Shown: positions 1-9,305 of the stretch, piece by piece
How positions within the stretch are numbered: the first letter of the stretch is position 1
Layout: the number at the start of each line of letters is the position of its first letter
Source of the DNA: Wallacemonas rigidus
Taxonomy: Eukaryota; Euglenozoa; Kinetoplastea; Trypanosomatida; Trypanosomatidae
DNA length: 64,000 nt
Reading direction: 5' to 3'
Assembly (NCBI GenBank): GCA_030849045.1
Contig: JASAOL010000585.1
Coordinates: forward strand, 1 to 64,000
Notes under the pieces: model-generated
What the model saw: the letters and a program-made list of their open reading frames with translations, nothing else
Database searches by the model: none
What the model was told of the DNA's origin: nothing
Translations under genes and position numbers: made by a program

Positions 1-1
1 G

Positions 2-1300
2 GACCGTGCCGTTCTCGGGGATGCCGCGTGCCGCTACATGGGCCAGGCTGTTTCCCGCCATCGCGATCAACAGCGACGGTTGTTCGCACCGGCCGCCGCC
101 GCGCTCGCCCCACTCGACGACAGCGTGTGGGCGTCCTTCTTCAGTGTCGCTGCGATCACACACATGACACCTAAGCTCTTTGATTTGTGGTGGGACACCT
201 TTCTTGAACAGGAGCCCGGCGTCGGCCGCTCGGCTTCGCCGGGTGACTCACCTGCCCTGTCGTTCGCGGTGGCCTACGCGGGACTGTCCTGTTGCGCACA
301 GAGCCAAGATGTAGAGCGAGCGATGCGTCTCTTCAAGCAGTGTCAGTCAAGCGCACTGACAAGCCACCGCGCGGAGATCGCCGTGCCCGCTGGATCACTC
401 CTGCGTCGCTCCACGTCCGAGAGCGTGCAGGAGCTTCAGCTGAGGCTCCTGGTGAAGATGCTGAGCACGGTAAAGGCGACGCGCTTCGACGGTGGGGTGA
501 GGGATGTCTTTGTGAAAGACGTCAAGGCGCTCGTCACCGTGCCCGTGCTGAAGCGCGCACCATGGGGCGTCATCAATGACCTCATGACGGCCTTGACAGT
601 GCCCAGCGCGATGCGACTGCTGCAACTGCGCTCCGCACCAACCCGGTCGTCTGCCCGCTCAGCAGAAAAGCAACAAGATGAACGCACTGCCGACAATGAC
701 ACCGAACCGGCGCCGGCCAGCCTGAAGAAGGGTGGTGATCACGACGAGAAGGTGCCCTTCTTTGTCTGGGCCGCACTCCTTCGTCGCTGCGCGCGAGAGC
801 ACGCACTCGAGGAAGCGGACAACTTGTTCCACTTCATTTGTCGACAGTTCCAACCAAGCACTGCTGAGAAGCGCGAGCTGGTCGAAATCATGATGCGCAT
901 GTACGCGACGCTCACCCCGTCGGACTACGCCTCCACCGCCCGTGTCTTCCTTGAGCACGTGCTGCGGACACCGGAAGGGCAAGCGCCTGTCGTACCCGAT
1001 GCCGCGCTCTACAATTTACTCATCAAAGCCGCGGACACGCGCAACGCCGCGATGATGGTGTTCCTCGAAGCCTGCGCCGACGGTGTCGCCATGAATGCAG
1101 ATACCTTCGATGCACTGCTGAGTGCCAACCCGTACAGCACGGTCACGGCACTCAGCCGCAAGCTACCACACGACTACGCCGTCTCCGACTTGGACGCGCA
1201 GATGCGCATTCCCGGCAACGTGGACGCCCACGCTCGCCGTGAAGAAGCGTTGCAGGCCCGACAGAAGCCGCTTTACGACTCGACCGGCGACGTCGGTTGA
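2..1300 (+). CDS. PPR-like, probably mitochondrial protein (5' partial)
   Basis: The frame is open to the left edge, so the true start lies outside the window; the first internal ATG is at 38. The product ends at a TGA at 1298-1300. The C-terminal third has helix-pair repeats with the pentatricopeptide pattern: ALYNLLIKAADTRNAAMMVF followed about 35 residues later by a TFDALL segment (about 995-1130), and an earlier weaker unit around FFVWAALLRRCAREHALEEA (about 760-830). In trypanosomatids PPR proteins mostly act in mitochondrial RNA processing or the mitoribosome; that role is inferred from the family. A possible targeting peptide would be outside the window. The low-complexity stretch around 640-740 interrupts the repeats. 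Could also be a more general TPR/PPR-like mitoribosome protein. Confidence 0.6.
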   Translation, partial: DRAVLGDAACRYMGQAVSRHRDQQRRLFAPAAAALAPLDDSVWASFFSVAAITHMTPKLFDLWWDTFLEQEPGVGRSASPGDSPALSFAVAYAGLSCCAQSQDVERAMRLFKQCQSSALTSHRAEIAVPAGSLLRRSTSESVQELQLRLLVKMLSTVKATRFDGGVRDVFVKDVKALVTVPVLKRAPWGVINDLMTALTVPSAMRLLQLRSAPTRSSARSAEKQQDERTADNDTEPAPASLKKGGDHDEKVPFFVWAALLRRCAREHALEEADNLFHFICRQFQPSTAEKRELVEIMMRMYATLTPSDYASTARVFLEHVLRTPEGQAPVVPDAALYNLLIKAADTRNAAMMVFLEACADGVAMNADTFDALLSANPYSTVTALSRKLPHDYAVSDLDAQMRIPGNVDAHARREEALQARQKPLYDSTGDVG

Positions 1301-2056
1301 GCCCGACGCGTCTCTATAGCTGTCTTTGTTGCCGTCACGCATCTCAGTAGCTGTGTGTGGGTGCTTGGGTGTGGGTGTGGCCGAAAAGACGTGTCCCTTG
1401 TTCTTCTATCCAGATGCGGGTAATGTTGTTCTCACAGATCACCCATCGTCAGCGCACGTGGGGTACAGAAATCATTGGAGCCGACGGATTACCAGGAAAA
1501 TAGTGAGAAGACGAAAAGGACGCCTCCACGTGGTGGGTGTACGCTGGTGATCGGAGCTTCTCTATCTTCGGCCGATCGGCGAGCTGTGACAGAGGGACGG
1601 AAACGTCAACGTCGTACGCCGTTGTGACTAGACTTTGTGCGGCCCCCCATTGACGTCCGTGGACGCTGGAGGGGGGGGGGAGCGGTTGCCTCCAACAGCT
1701 TCTCGCCTTGTGTCTCTATTCGCGTACTTCCGACCTTCCCTTCTTCGCACTTTTCCCTCTCTTCCTCTCTCTCTTCCTCTCTGTCTATCTGTGTCCGATG
1801 ATCCGTGTTCGGGCCTGTACGCTGTGACGTGTGCATCGGCTTGTTGTGTACCACGGGATCCCTTCTTTGTAGGAAGTGAAGCGAAACCCACGAAACGTAT
1901 CCTCACATTATCCAAACTTCTACCGCGTGCATTTCGTAGCGGAAGCGCATCTCTCCTCCGTTCGCTTGGCGTTTAACCACAACACTCGAGCGTCCACCCT
2001 CTTTTTCTCTCTTCATTCTGTGCTTGTCTGCCTTGCTGTCGCTCGTTTGCACCGTC
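1301..2056. other. Intergenic spacer (3' UTR / 5' leader)
   Basis: No supported gene. Holds a G10 run at 1671-1680, a long CT-rich tract from about 1724 to 1796 and the splice acceptor for the next gene. No ATG lies between that acceptor and the next start. Confidence 0.7.
1724..1872 (+). promoter_or_regulatory. Predicted spliced-leader acceptor for the R3H-type gene
   Basis: A 70-nt CT-rich tract is followed by a short second pyrimidine stretch and TTTGTAG; the first AG after the tract is 1871-1872. The resulting leader is about 184 nt and contains no ATG before 2057. A second candidate AG lies near 1936. Confidence 0.5.
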
Positions 2057-3934
2057 ATGCCCCGAGAGAGCCCCGAGCTGAGTGCCTCCAACGGTGCGAG
2101 CGCCGAAGAACGAGCGGTGTCGGCAGAAGTCCAGAAGAAAGGCTTTAGTGTCACGCACACGAGCTTCTCTGCGCCACCTGTTGACTTTCGCGCGGGTGAG
2201 TTGTCCCCGTACGTCTCCAGCCACAGCGCTACACCACCGACCCATCCGCGCTCACCGTCGCGCTCGCACTCGGCCATGCCCATGTCGCCGCTTGGTGAAC
2301 TTCCAGCAAGCGCCATGGAAGCTCGCACCATCGAAGACATTGAAGCATCCACGTCAAGTCGCGGGTCCTCGCCCGCGAGGGCGAAGATGGGCACCTCCCC
2401 ACGCCTGGCTGCATCGGCGCCCAAGACGGGTGTCGCTGTTCCGCTGATCACCCCGCGCTATCAGAAGAAAAGCCGCACCAACCGCGCGATGGAGGTCAGC
2501 AACTCACTGCCAGACCATCAGCTACCCTCTCAGGTGCTGGGTCAGAGAACGACGGAGATGCTGACAGTGCATAACGGACCCCAGCAGTATCAGCAGCCGA
2601 TGGAGTTCCGCACGTACGACGTATACAAGCAGGGCAAGCACAAAATTTTCTCACGTAGCGTGGGCTACAGCAGCGATGGCGACCTCGTCATGACAAAGGA
2701 AGAGCTGTCCGAGCCGAGCGACGTCGATCTCGGGTACAACCGCAGGCAAACGGAGATCTACCCACCCACCGTGCTTGACCGTAGTGCGCGCCGCCCTCTG
2801 ACCGACACGGAACTGCAGAGTAAGCGGAAAATCCGCATAAACCGACCGCGGTACAAGAAGTACCCAGGCATTCTCGCTCCGCGTGATCGGAAGAAACTCA
2901 ACCGTCTCCACAACGAACAGCAGCTGCACGCCTTCGCGAATCACCTGCGTGCGCGCGCGCGTGATGAGCGCGCGGCCCACGCGCCACGCGACGACCACAC
3001 GCACAACGACGAAGACGATGACGACGACGATGACGACGATGACGACGATCACGAACGGCGAGCCATGGCACCGTCGCACCCCACTACGAGCTTTACGGAC
3101 ATGCCCCCAGCGATGCGCCACGCGCTGGATATGAAAGACAACCGACAGGAGGAAGAACTGATCCGCATCGGGGCCCTCCGCGCACGCGGTGGGAATCACC
3201 TCGGCACCGGCAAGGACCCGCGTGGTAGTGAGGCCCGCTTCCAGCAGCTCAACCTACGCCTGCGCAGTGAGCTCCAGCACGCCCTGGGTAGTGCCTTCCT
3301 AGCACGGCAGATTGAAGATCTGGAAGCGTGCTTTGTACACTTTATCAAGGCTGGCCCGACAACGCGGCGGCTGGTCTTCCATTTTCGCGACGGCTACGGT
3401 CGGCTGGTGTGCCACGGCGTCAGCGCGTACTATCTTCTCCAGTCCGAGTCGAAGATTTCCGAAAACGGCGAGAAGATGACCCTCGTGAGCTTCCCCGGCA
3501 CGCGCAAGAAGGTGGTGAAGGAGATCGCACTCCCGTATACATCACTCACGTCGATTCTGCGGCGCAAGAGTAAGAACATGCCCGCACACCACAGTCTCTC
3601 GGCGAGCAACTCTCCAGCGATCACTCCACAGCAGTCTCCACAGGTGGGGCCGTCGCCCGCACCGAGTAGCACTGCCCCCGCCGGCTCCCCCATGACACCC
3701 TTGGCGCTCAGCCCAGATGAAGACTACCCGGCAGACGAGGCGGCGCGAACAGAAGCCCTGTGGGCACGTTGTCAAACAGCGTTCAACACAACCGTCTTCT
3801 TCACGGATGAAAGCGGCGAGCTCATTCTCCCTTTCGCAAAAATGCCTATTTACGATCCCCAGAATCGGATTGACGCCAGCGACTATGCTGACGTCGAAGA
3901 CGGTCCTGACGCCACGCAGGCAGAACTTGTATAA
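2057..3934 (+). CDS. R3H-type nucleic-acid-binding protein with poly-Asp tract
   Basis: A 625-residue product starting MPRESPELSA; 2057 is the first ATG after the predicted acceptor (the open frame extends upstream only through TTG). A basic block at about residues 258-310 (RPRYKKYPGILAPRDRKKLN onward) resembles the R3H-associated N-terminal domain. It is followed by an acidic tract of about 13 Asp/Glu at about 318-331 (near 3010-3050). A globular domain at about 405-475 has RLVFH, the R-x3-H signature, then GYGRLVCHG. R3H domains bind single-stranded nucleic acid, and proteins with this pair of domains resemble human R3HDM4. The N-terminal 200 residues and the tail are Ser/Pro-rich and probably disordered. 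Role in RNA biology is inferred; no target can be read from the sequence. Confidence 0.6.
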   Translation: MPRESPELSASNGASAEERAVSAEVQKKGFSVTHTSFSAPPVDFRAGELSPYVSSHSATPPTHPRSPSRSHSAMPMSPLGELPASAMEARTIEDIEASTSSRGSSPARAKMGTSPRLAASAPKTGVAVPLITPRYQKKSRTNRAMEVSNSLPDHQLPSQVLGQRTTEMLTVHNGPQQYQQPMEFRTYDVYKQGKHKIFSRSVGYSSDGDLVMTKEELSEPSDVDLGYNRRQTEIYPPTVLDRSARRPLTDTELQSKRKIRINRPRYKKYPGILAPRDRKKLNRLHNEQQLHAFANHLRARARDERAAHAPRDDHTHNDEDDDDDDDDDDDDHERRAMAPSHPTTSFTDMPPAMRHALDMKDNRQEEELIRIGALRARGGNHLGTGKDPRGSEARFQQLNLRLRSELQHALGSAFLARQIEDLEACFVHFIKAGPTTRRLVFHFRDGYGRLVCHGVSAYYLLQSESKISENGEKMTLVSFPGTRKKVVKEIALPYTSLTSILRRKSKNMPAHHSLSASNSPAITPQQSPQVGPSPAPSSTAPAGSPMTPLALSPDEDYPADEAARTEALWARCQTAFNTTVFFTDESGELILPFAKMPIYDPQNRIDASDYADVEDGPDATQAELV

Positions 3935-4951
3935 CCACAGTGACGGGGAGGAGGCGCCCGTGTTGCCGCTCGCAGTTTTATTCTCCCCCTCAATCTCCAC
4001 TAATGTGCTATGTGTTGTGCGCGAGGGACTTGTTTCGTTCATATTTTTTTTTCTCTTCGTCGTTCCTTTCTCTTTCTCTCCCTCTCTCACTGCCTTGTCG
4101 CGCGAAGGGCGGCGATGCAGTGCTGATGCGGGTGATAGTACACGGCTGTTCTCCTCGCTTCTAGGACCTGTTCTTTTTTGTTTTTTAGAGTTTCTTTTCC
4201 TCTTCTCTCGTTGCACTCGATGTTCTTTACGTGACAGTTCTTGCTTTGCACTTTGCTTTCATACTGTTCACTGTCGAAGACGTCACTGAACATCAGATAC
4301 GAACTCCAACGGTTGCGAAACAATGAACCCACCAGAGCCGTAAAGTGACACATGGCTCGCCAAGGGGGCTCATGACACCGTGGTTGCCAATGATGCAGCT
4401 GGTGTGACCTCGGTAACAAAGAATGGTAGTATCAGATCTACCCAGCAGGGCGAGGACATCTTTCTCTGTCTAGCGCACCAACCGGCGTGATCCCCGATCG
4501 GTTTTTTTTTTGTTCTCATGTGCCCGTGTGGACAGAGACGACAGCAGCTTCTGTTCGCTGCTGATGAAGAGGTGAGGCGTTGTGAGCGCATTTCGATGTG
4601 TATTACTCCGCTAGCTGCAACCAGTGCGTACGCCTCACATGTCCCGCTTTCGCCGAACCCCCTCCTCTCTTCTCTTACGGTCTTCTGCGACTGGATCTCT
4701 TGTTGATGTGCGGTGTGAATCGTCGGGACTCACGTCTGCGCCATTATTTTATTCTTTGACTGCTAGGTTCAAATAGACTCGTTAGAGGAACGCGCACGTA
4801 CGTTCCGTTTGTTTTCATCCTTTTTCTCCGCTCTTGTTCTCCTCCCTTTTTTTTTTTTTCCTGTCGTGCGTGTGTGCGCTCTCTCTCTGTCTCCCCCCTC
4901 CTTCTCCCAGTGAACTCGTTCTTGGCGTAAGACGGCGCCGTCCTTTGACTC
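3935..4951. other. Intergenic spacer (3' UTR / 5' leader)
   Basis: No supported gene. Contains U-rich and CT-rich stretches at about 4035-4110, a T-run at 4502-4511, another at about 4848-4859, and the acceptor at 4910. Confidence 0.7.
4837..4910 (+). promoter_or_regulatory. Predicted spliced-leader acceptor for the C2CD3-like gene
   Basis: Nearly uninterrupted pyrimidine tract of about 70 nt ending CTTCTCCCAG. AG is 4909-4910. The leader to the ATG at 4952 is 41 nt with no upstream ATG. Confidence 0.75.
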
Positions 4952-7900
4952 ATGAGTGCACGTGCGCAGACCATCTTCGGTGCCTCGCTTCCTCCGGAGT
5001 GGGAGGGCAGCACCAAAGGCGAGCTGCGCGTACGCGTCGACAAGCTCCTCCTGGATGACGACACCATTAATCAGAACCCGCTCGTCAAACTGTTCGGCAA
5101 TGATCTTGGTGCGGCGCACCAGGCGGGGAAAGCGGATCGCACCGATCCTTCCCCCAGCGCGGCGGGCCGCTCCGCCCTCGTGAGCCCCAACCGATTCGTC
5201 GTCCCGGTAGACCACTGCGAGGTGGGCCCCCTCTTCTGGGGTGAGCCGCACCCGTCAAGCCACTGCCAGCCGGCGACGGCAGGGAAGCCCCACCGCGGGG
5301 CGAGTGTCCTTGTCTACCCGATCAAGTGTAGCGAGGAGGAGTTCGCCCGCTATCTGGCCAACATGACCGCCTCGCCCCACCACGGGATGCAGCTCGAGAT
5401 CTACGTGCCGTCAAGCTACAGTGGACGACCGCCCGTGCCCGTCGGCAAGAGCGTCGTGTGCCTGGACGCCCTCCACGCGAGCGCCCCCATCACAGGGTGG
5501 TTCACCGTGGCGCACTATCAACGGACAGCGGACGGGCGCGTGCCCGCCAACGGCCCCCTCTTCATTCCTGTGGGTAAAGTGAAGCTGCACATTCAGGTTG
5601 TGTACTTCACTGAGGCGCGGGGGACGGTGCCATCAACTGGGCGGATGAGCCCCAATGTATCCCGTGGAACGGCAGGCAGTGCGGATGGCTCGGCGCGTCC
5701 CTCATCCGCCACTGTAGGACTGCCTTCAGCAAATCACGAGCGGACTTCTCGCCGTGATCACCACCGACAGGACGCCTCCGGTCAGCCCGATTCCCCTGGG
5801 CCTGCTGCTGCGCAGGTCACGCAGGTTTCACCACCAGGCCTGGACGATGCTACAGACGCCACCGCCGCTGCGGCTACGGCGAGCGCAGCCACGGGCGAGT
5901 CTGCGCTGCCGTCGCAATCGACCATTGCCCCGGCTTCATCGGGTGAAACGCTGCCGGAAAGTCTCTCACCGGCCGCACGTGGTGGTACAGCTGTGAAGCT
6001 CCAAGAGGTTTTGCGCCAGGGTCTCGCACTGCACTCGAAAATGACAAAGGCCGTACATGATCACCTCCGGGACAGCGAGGACGGCCCCACGCCGTCGCAC
6101 GCGATGGGTCAGGCTGTACCGCATCACGCCGCCCCACCTCTCCAGCCTGCCTCGCTGCCCGGGGCCATCAGCGAGGCTCCTGTCCGGGCGCGCGAGGCAA
6201 CGTCGCTGTCCTCAGGACCCATGCCACCACCGGAAGAGAATGATGCAACCCGCGGGGAGACGACCGGCAACGCTGTGCGCGGTGCAGTTCTGGAGCGCGC
6301 ACAAGGCACAGCCTCCTCCTCGCGGCCGTGCGAGCGACCAGAGGCCTCTGTCACTGGGCCGACCACACCCGCTCTTCTTGACCGCGCCATAAATGAAGAA
6401 GACATCGGCAGTGACGTGAGCCAGGATACGCTCTTCACGTCCGAGGCGAGCGAAGACGAGCGGGGGCTGCAGGAAGCCCAGGCCCGTGACGCGACGCAGA
6501 CAGCCGAAGCTGCGGGGGGACCGCAGACGACGCCTGGCCGGATCCTTGCTCAACCGCAGCCGCTCACACCTTTCACGGCAGCCCTCGCCCCACCCTCGTC
6601 GCGTCACACAATGCCCCCTGCGCAGACAGGTGTGGACCTTGTGTTTAGCGACTTCTCCTTCGCGTCCACCGCCACCACGGGCGACTTGGCCGAGATTCGC
6701 ATCCAAGTGCGCTTATCTTCGGACATCACCACACAGACACCAGGGTCAGGGCCGTTCTCTTCCTACATTCACCAGCTTCCGCTCTCACAAGCCACTATCT
6801 GTCTTAGCTTCAACGTGTGCAGCTACTCGGAAGAGAACAGCAGGCTCGTCGTGGAAGTGTTCAAGGTGCACTCACGACCACGCCCGGCGCCCGGCGCTAC
6901 ACTGTTGCCACCGTCGGCGAATACCGTACGCGAGGTCGTTGGTGAGGAACTGCTCGGACTGGCCATTGTCGGTTTGTATCGCCAGTCACGCGATATTGTG
7001 ATGCGCGAGCCGGTGTTGGATGTCAGCCACGTCTATGCACACCTACAAGTGTTCCTGAACGGGAGCGACGCCGACGACGGCGACGACGGCGGTCACAAAA
7101 GAGGCAGCAGCGAGGAGGCGCGCAGCGATCGCCGGCGCACCACTACTGTGGCGGGTGGTGACGATGACGTGTGGCACGAGGAAGGGCCGCAGTGGACGGG
7201 TGGTGGAGCGGAGGCCGCTGTCGCGAATGCAGCAAGTGGTGCTGATGGCGAAGAGGGCGTGTCCCGCCGGCCCTTTTCTCAGACACCCGGTCAAGTCTCC
7301 CTCACAAGTCCCACTCGCAGTGGCGTGCGGCCCTCCAGGCGTGGTTCCGGGAGAGGTCAACCTGGTGCCCAGCAAGGTCCTACCGGCGCCAACGAGGCCG
7401 ACGAGGGCTTGTTGTGTGGGTCACAGAGACAGTCACGGACACCAACACGGCCTTCTGTGACGTACGTGGCACCCACCGAGGCCCAGGCGGCAACCAGTGG
7501 CATTCCGATGCTTCCGCCAACGGCGCACAACCGTTGTCGACTACACCTGGCCATTCATAGCGCCAAGCACATTCCGCTGGTCAAGGTGATGTCGTCGTCG
7601 TCTGCGGCACCGCGTGGTCTGGCAGTGTCCCGGCTTGAAGACAGCAGCTTGTCTGACGAAGAGCTTGGTCGGCACGGATTCGCAAAGCCCAACACCTTCT
7701 TCGTGGTGGAAGAGGTGCTCAGCGGGATCGACGATGGACAGCCGCGCACGGCGCCGGTCGCAGAGTGGTTTGTTGAACAAGCTGTCAAGGGTCACTTCGA
7801 CCGCACCGCGGTTGCGTTCGAGTCCTCAAATCCAACGTACGCCTACGAGAGTATTATTAGTCTCCCAGCGGAGGGTGTCTTTTTGAAGCAAGACAAGGGA

Positions 7901-8266
7901 GTCTTGGCGAACGACGACCAAGGCGAGGGCGTCGGCGGTGCACGGCCGTGCTTGCGCGAACTGGTACTCACGCTGTGGCACTACGCGGACGGTTCCGCCG
8001 CCAACATCCCCCGCGGAGATAGCATCGAGAGCGAAAGGGCGTTCTGGTCCCGCGTCGCCTACGTCGGAGAGTGCCGTGTGGACTTGCGCTCACTGCGTCA
8101 CTTGAATACACTGAACGGGTATTACAGAGTCGTCTTCACTCCGCAGCCCACGGCTGCAGCTGTCACGGGACGCGGCGATGCGCTCTCGAGCGCGAAGTTG
8201 GAATACACAGACGCCGACAAGACCATTGGGTACGTTCACCTGACTGTTTCGCTTCTTGGTGAGTAG
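4952..8266 (+). CDS. C2CD3-like centriole/basal-body protein
   Basis: A 1,104-residue product with three separated C2-like regions in long disordered linkers. Residues about 9-225 match the N-terminal C2 domain of C2CD3 in order: SLPPEWEGSTKGELRVRV, an FWGE motif near residue 95, then YPIKCSEEEFARYLANM and an ITGWFTV segment. Human C2CD3 has SLPPLVEG, WWGE, YAIRCGPKQFTSYLTDM and INGFFTI in the same order (recalled, not searched). Further beta-rich regions lie at about 560-705 and 860-1104. In animals C2CD3 acts at the distal end of the centriole and is needed for distal appendages and cilium formation, so a role in basal-body maturation is inferred. Residues about 225-550 and 710-850 are Ser/Pro/Ala-rich. 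The product is about half the length of the human protein, with fewer C2 units. Confidence 0.65.
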   Translation: MSARAQTIFGASLPPEWEGSTKGELRVRVDKLLLDDDTINQNPLVKLFGNDLGAAHQAGKADRTDPSPSAAGRSALVSPNRFVVPVDHCEVGPLFWGEPHPSSHCQPATAGKPHRGASVLVYPIKCSEEEFARYLANMTASPHHGMQLEIYVPSSYSGRPPVPVGKSVVCLDALHASAPITGWFTVAHYQRTADGRVPANGPLFIPVGKVKLHIQVVYFTEARGTVPSTGRMSPNVSRGTAGSADGSARPSSATVGLPSANHERTSRRDHHRQDASGQPDSPGPAAAQVTQVSPPGLDDATDATAAAATASAATGESALPSQSTIAPASSGETLPESLSPAARGGTAVKLQEVLRQGLALHSKMTKAVHDHLRDSEDGPTPSHAMGQAVPHHAAPPLQPASLPGAISEAPVRAREATSLSSGPMPPPEENDATRGETTGNAVRGAVLERAQGTASSSRPCERPEASVTGPTTPALLDRAINEEDIGSDVSQDTLFTSEASEDERGLQEAQARDATQTAEAAGGPQTTPGRILAQPQPLTPFTAALAPPSSRHTMPPAQTGVDLVFSDFSFASTATTGDLAEIRIQVRLSSDITTQTPGSGPFSSYIHQLPLSQATICLSFNVCSYSEENSRLVVEVFKVHSRPRPAPGATLLPPSANTVREVVGEELLGLAIVGLYRQSRDIVMREPVLDVSHVYAHLQVFLNGSDADDGDDGGHKRGSSEEARSDRRRTTTVAGGDDDVWHEEGPQWTGGGAEAAVANAASGADGEEGVSRRPFSQTPGQVSLTSPTRSGVRPSRRGSGRGQPGAQQGPTGANEADEGLLCGSQRQSRTPTRPSVTYVAPTEAQAATSGIPMLPPTAHNRCRLHLAIHSAKHIPLVKVMSSSSAAPRGLAVSRLEDSSLSDEELGRHGFAKPNTFFVVEEVLSGIDDGQPRTAPVAEWFVEQAVKGHFDRTAVAFESSNPTYAYESIISLPAEGVFLKQDKGVLANDDQGEGVGGARPCLRELVLTLWHYADGSAANIPRGDSIESERAFWSRVAYVGECRVDLRSLRHLNTLNGYYRVVFTPQPTAAAVTGRGDALSSAKLEYTDADKTIGYVHLTVSLLGE

Positions 8267-9305
8267 TAGTGGTGCTTCGTCTGGCGCGCGCCGTTGCGTG
8301 AGGGCGGTTGTTCGTGTCCGCCTGTTCGCGGGTCGACAGGCTTGTGCTGATGTGTCTCTCTCTCTCTCTCTTGTCGCGGTCGTTTTCATATATTTTGTGA
8401 TTTTCATAGAGCAACATATAGACGCATCTACGATAGTTCTCTCTCTCTTTTTGTTTCCTCGACTTTTGCTGTTGATGCGATTTTGACCCGAGTTGCTCTC
8501 CCTTGTATTTGTCTGTACCACTTCCTCCTCACCGTCTAGTTCTCCCCTTGTTGATCGTGCTGATCTGCGGTGCTATCTGTGCGTGCGCCATGTTATCGTA
8601 CCGCTGGCTCTTTTCTTTCTCCAGTCGTCTTGCTGACTCTCGATCACTTCTACTAGAGTGTCTGTGCGCCACACACGATAACCGTTCAACAGGTAGAAGC
8701 GGAAGAAGAACCGGGGGAAAAAAGATGCGACGCGCCAGTGTCAAGTGGCCACGGATGGTGCTCGTTTCTCGATGCCGCTGCGTGTTGATACTCACACCGT
8801 CCGTCGATGCGGGGATCTGGAGTGTGACGTAGCCGTCGAGCATCCATCTGCGCGCGACCGCCCAACAGAAAAAGGTTCCTTGTCAGAATTGACGCGTCTG
8901 TCAGCTATCCACCACATACAACCAGAACGCGTTCTGCTCTGCACAATGGCACTGCGCAGGCGCGAGACGCCACGCCCATCTTGTTGCAGCTCCGTCCACC
9001 ATGAACTTATTGTACCCTGGACTCATCCTCCACTCGGCTCAACTCGACGCTCTCTCTCTCTCTCTCCCACCTTTTCGTGCTTTCCTCTTTGCGTTTCCTC
9101 AGGTGCTGCTCTATCCCTGACTTCACCTTTCCGCAACCGGTCAGTGTCACTGTAGCCACGCAGCGACGTCGACGCGGGCCGCTCCACACGCTACAGCAAG
9201 TGCAACTAAGGAAGGCAGAGAAGAGGACCGCGTGCCCTCTTGTGACTGTAACGCCATATTTTCAACCGAGTTGTCTACTCAGCGGTAGTCCTCATAGCCG
9301 ATTCG
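8267..9305. other. Intergenic spacer (3' UTR / 5' leader)
   Basis: No supported gene. A CT repeat at about 8355-8371, a second CT repeat from 9051 that forms the next acceptor tract, and otherwise unremarkable sequence. Confidence 0.7.
9051..9102 (+). promoter_or_regulatory. Predicted spliced-leader acceptor for the VSP-like phosphatase
   Basis: (CT)n followed by a T/C-rich tract ending GTTTCCTCAG; AG is 9101-9102. The 203-nt leader to 9306 contains no ATG. Confidence 0.7.

Noticed and set aside
2024-2056. Upstream extension of the R3H-type gene to 2024
   Set aside because: Position 2024 is TTG, not ATG; the 33-nt extension lies in T/C-rich leader sequence. The same logic removed non-ATG extensions at 11891, 13412, 15205, 17242, 38396, 40509 and 52268.
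2651-3199. 182-codon minus-strand ORF with poly-Val
   Set aside because: It is the antisense of the poly-Asp part of the + strand R3H-type gene and has no features of its own.
3717-4289. 190-codon + strand frame overlapping the end of the R3H-type gene
   Set aside because: It reads the last part of that gene in a second frame and then T-rich 3' UTR.
4766-4780. GGTTCAAAT, similar to a tRNA B box
   Set aside because: The bases after it do not complete the box and no A box or cloverleaf is visible upstream.
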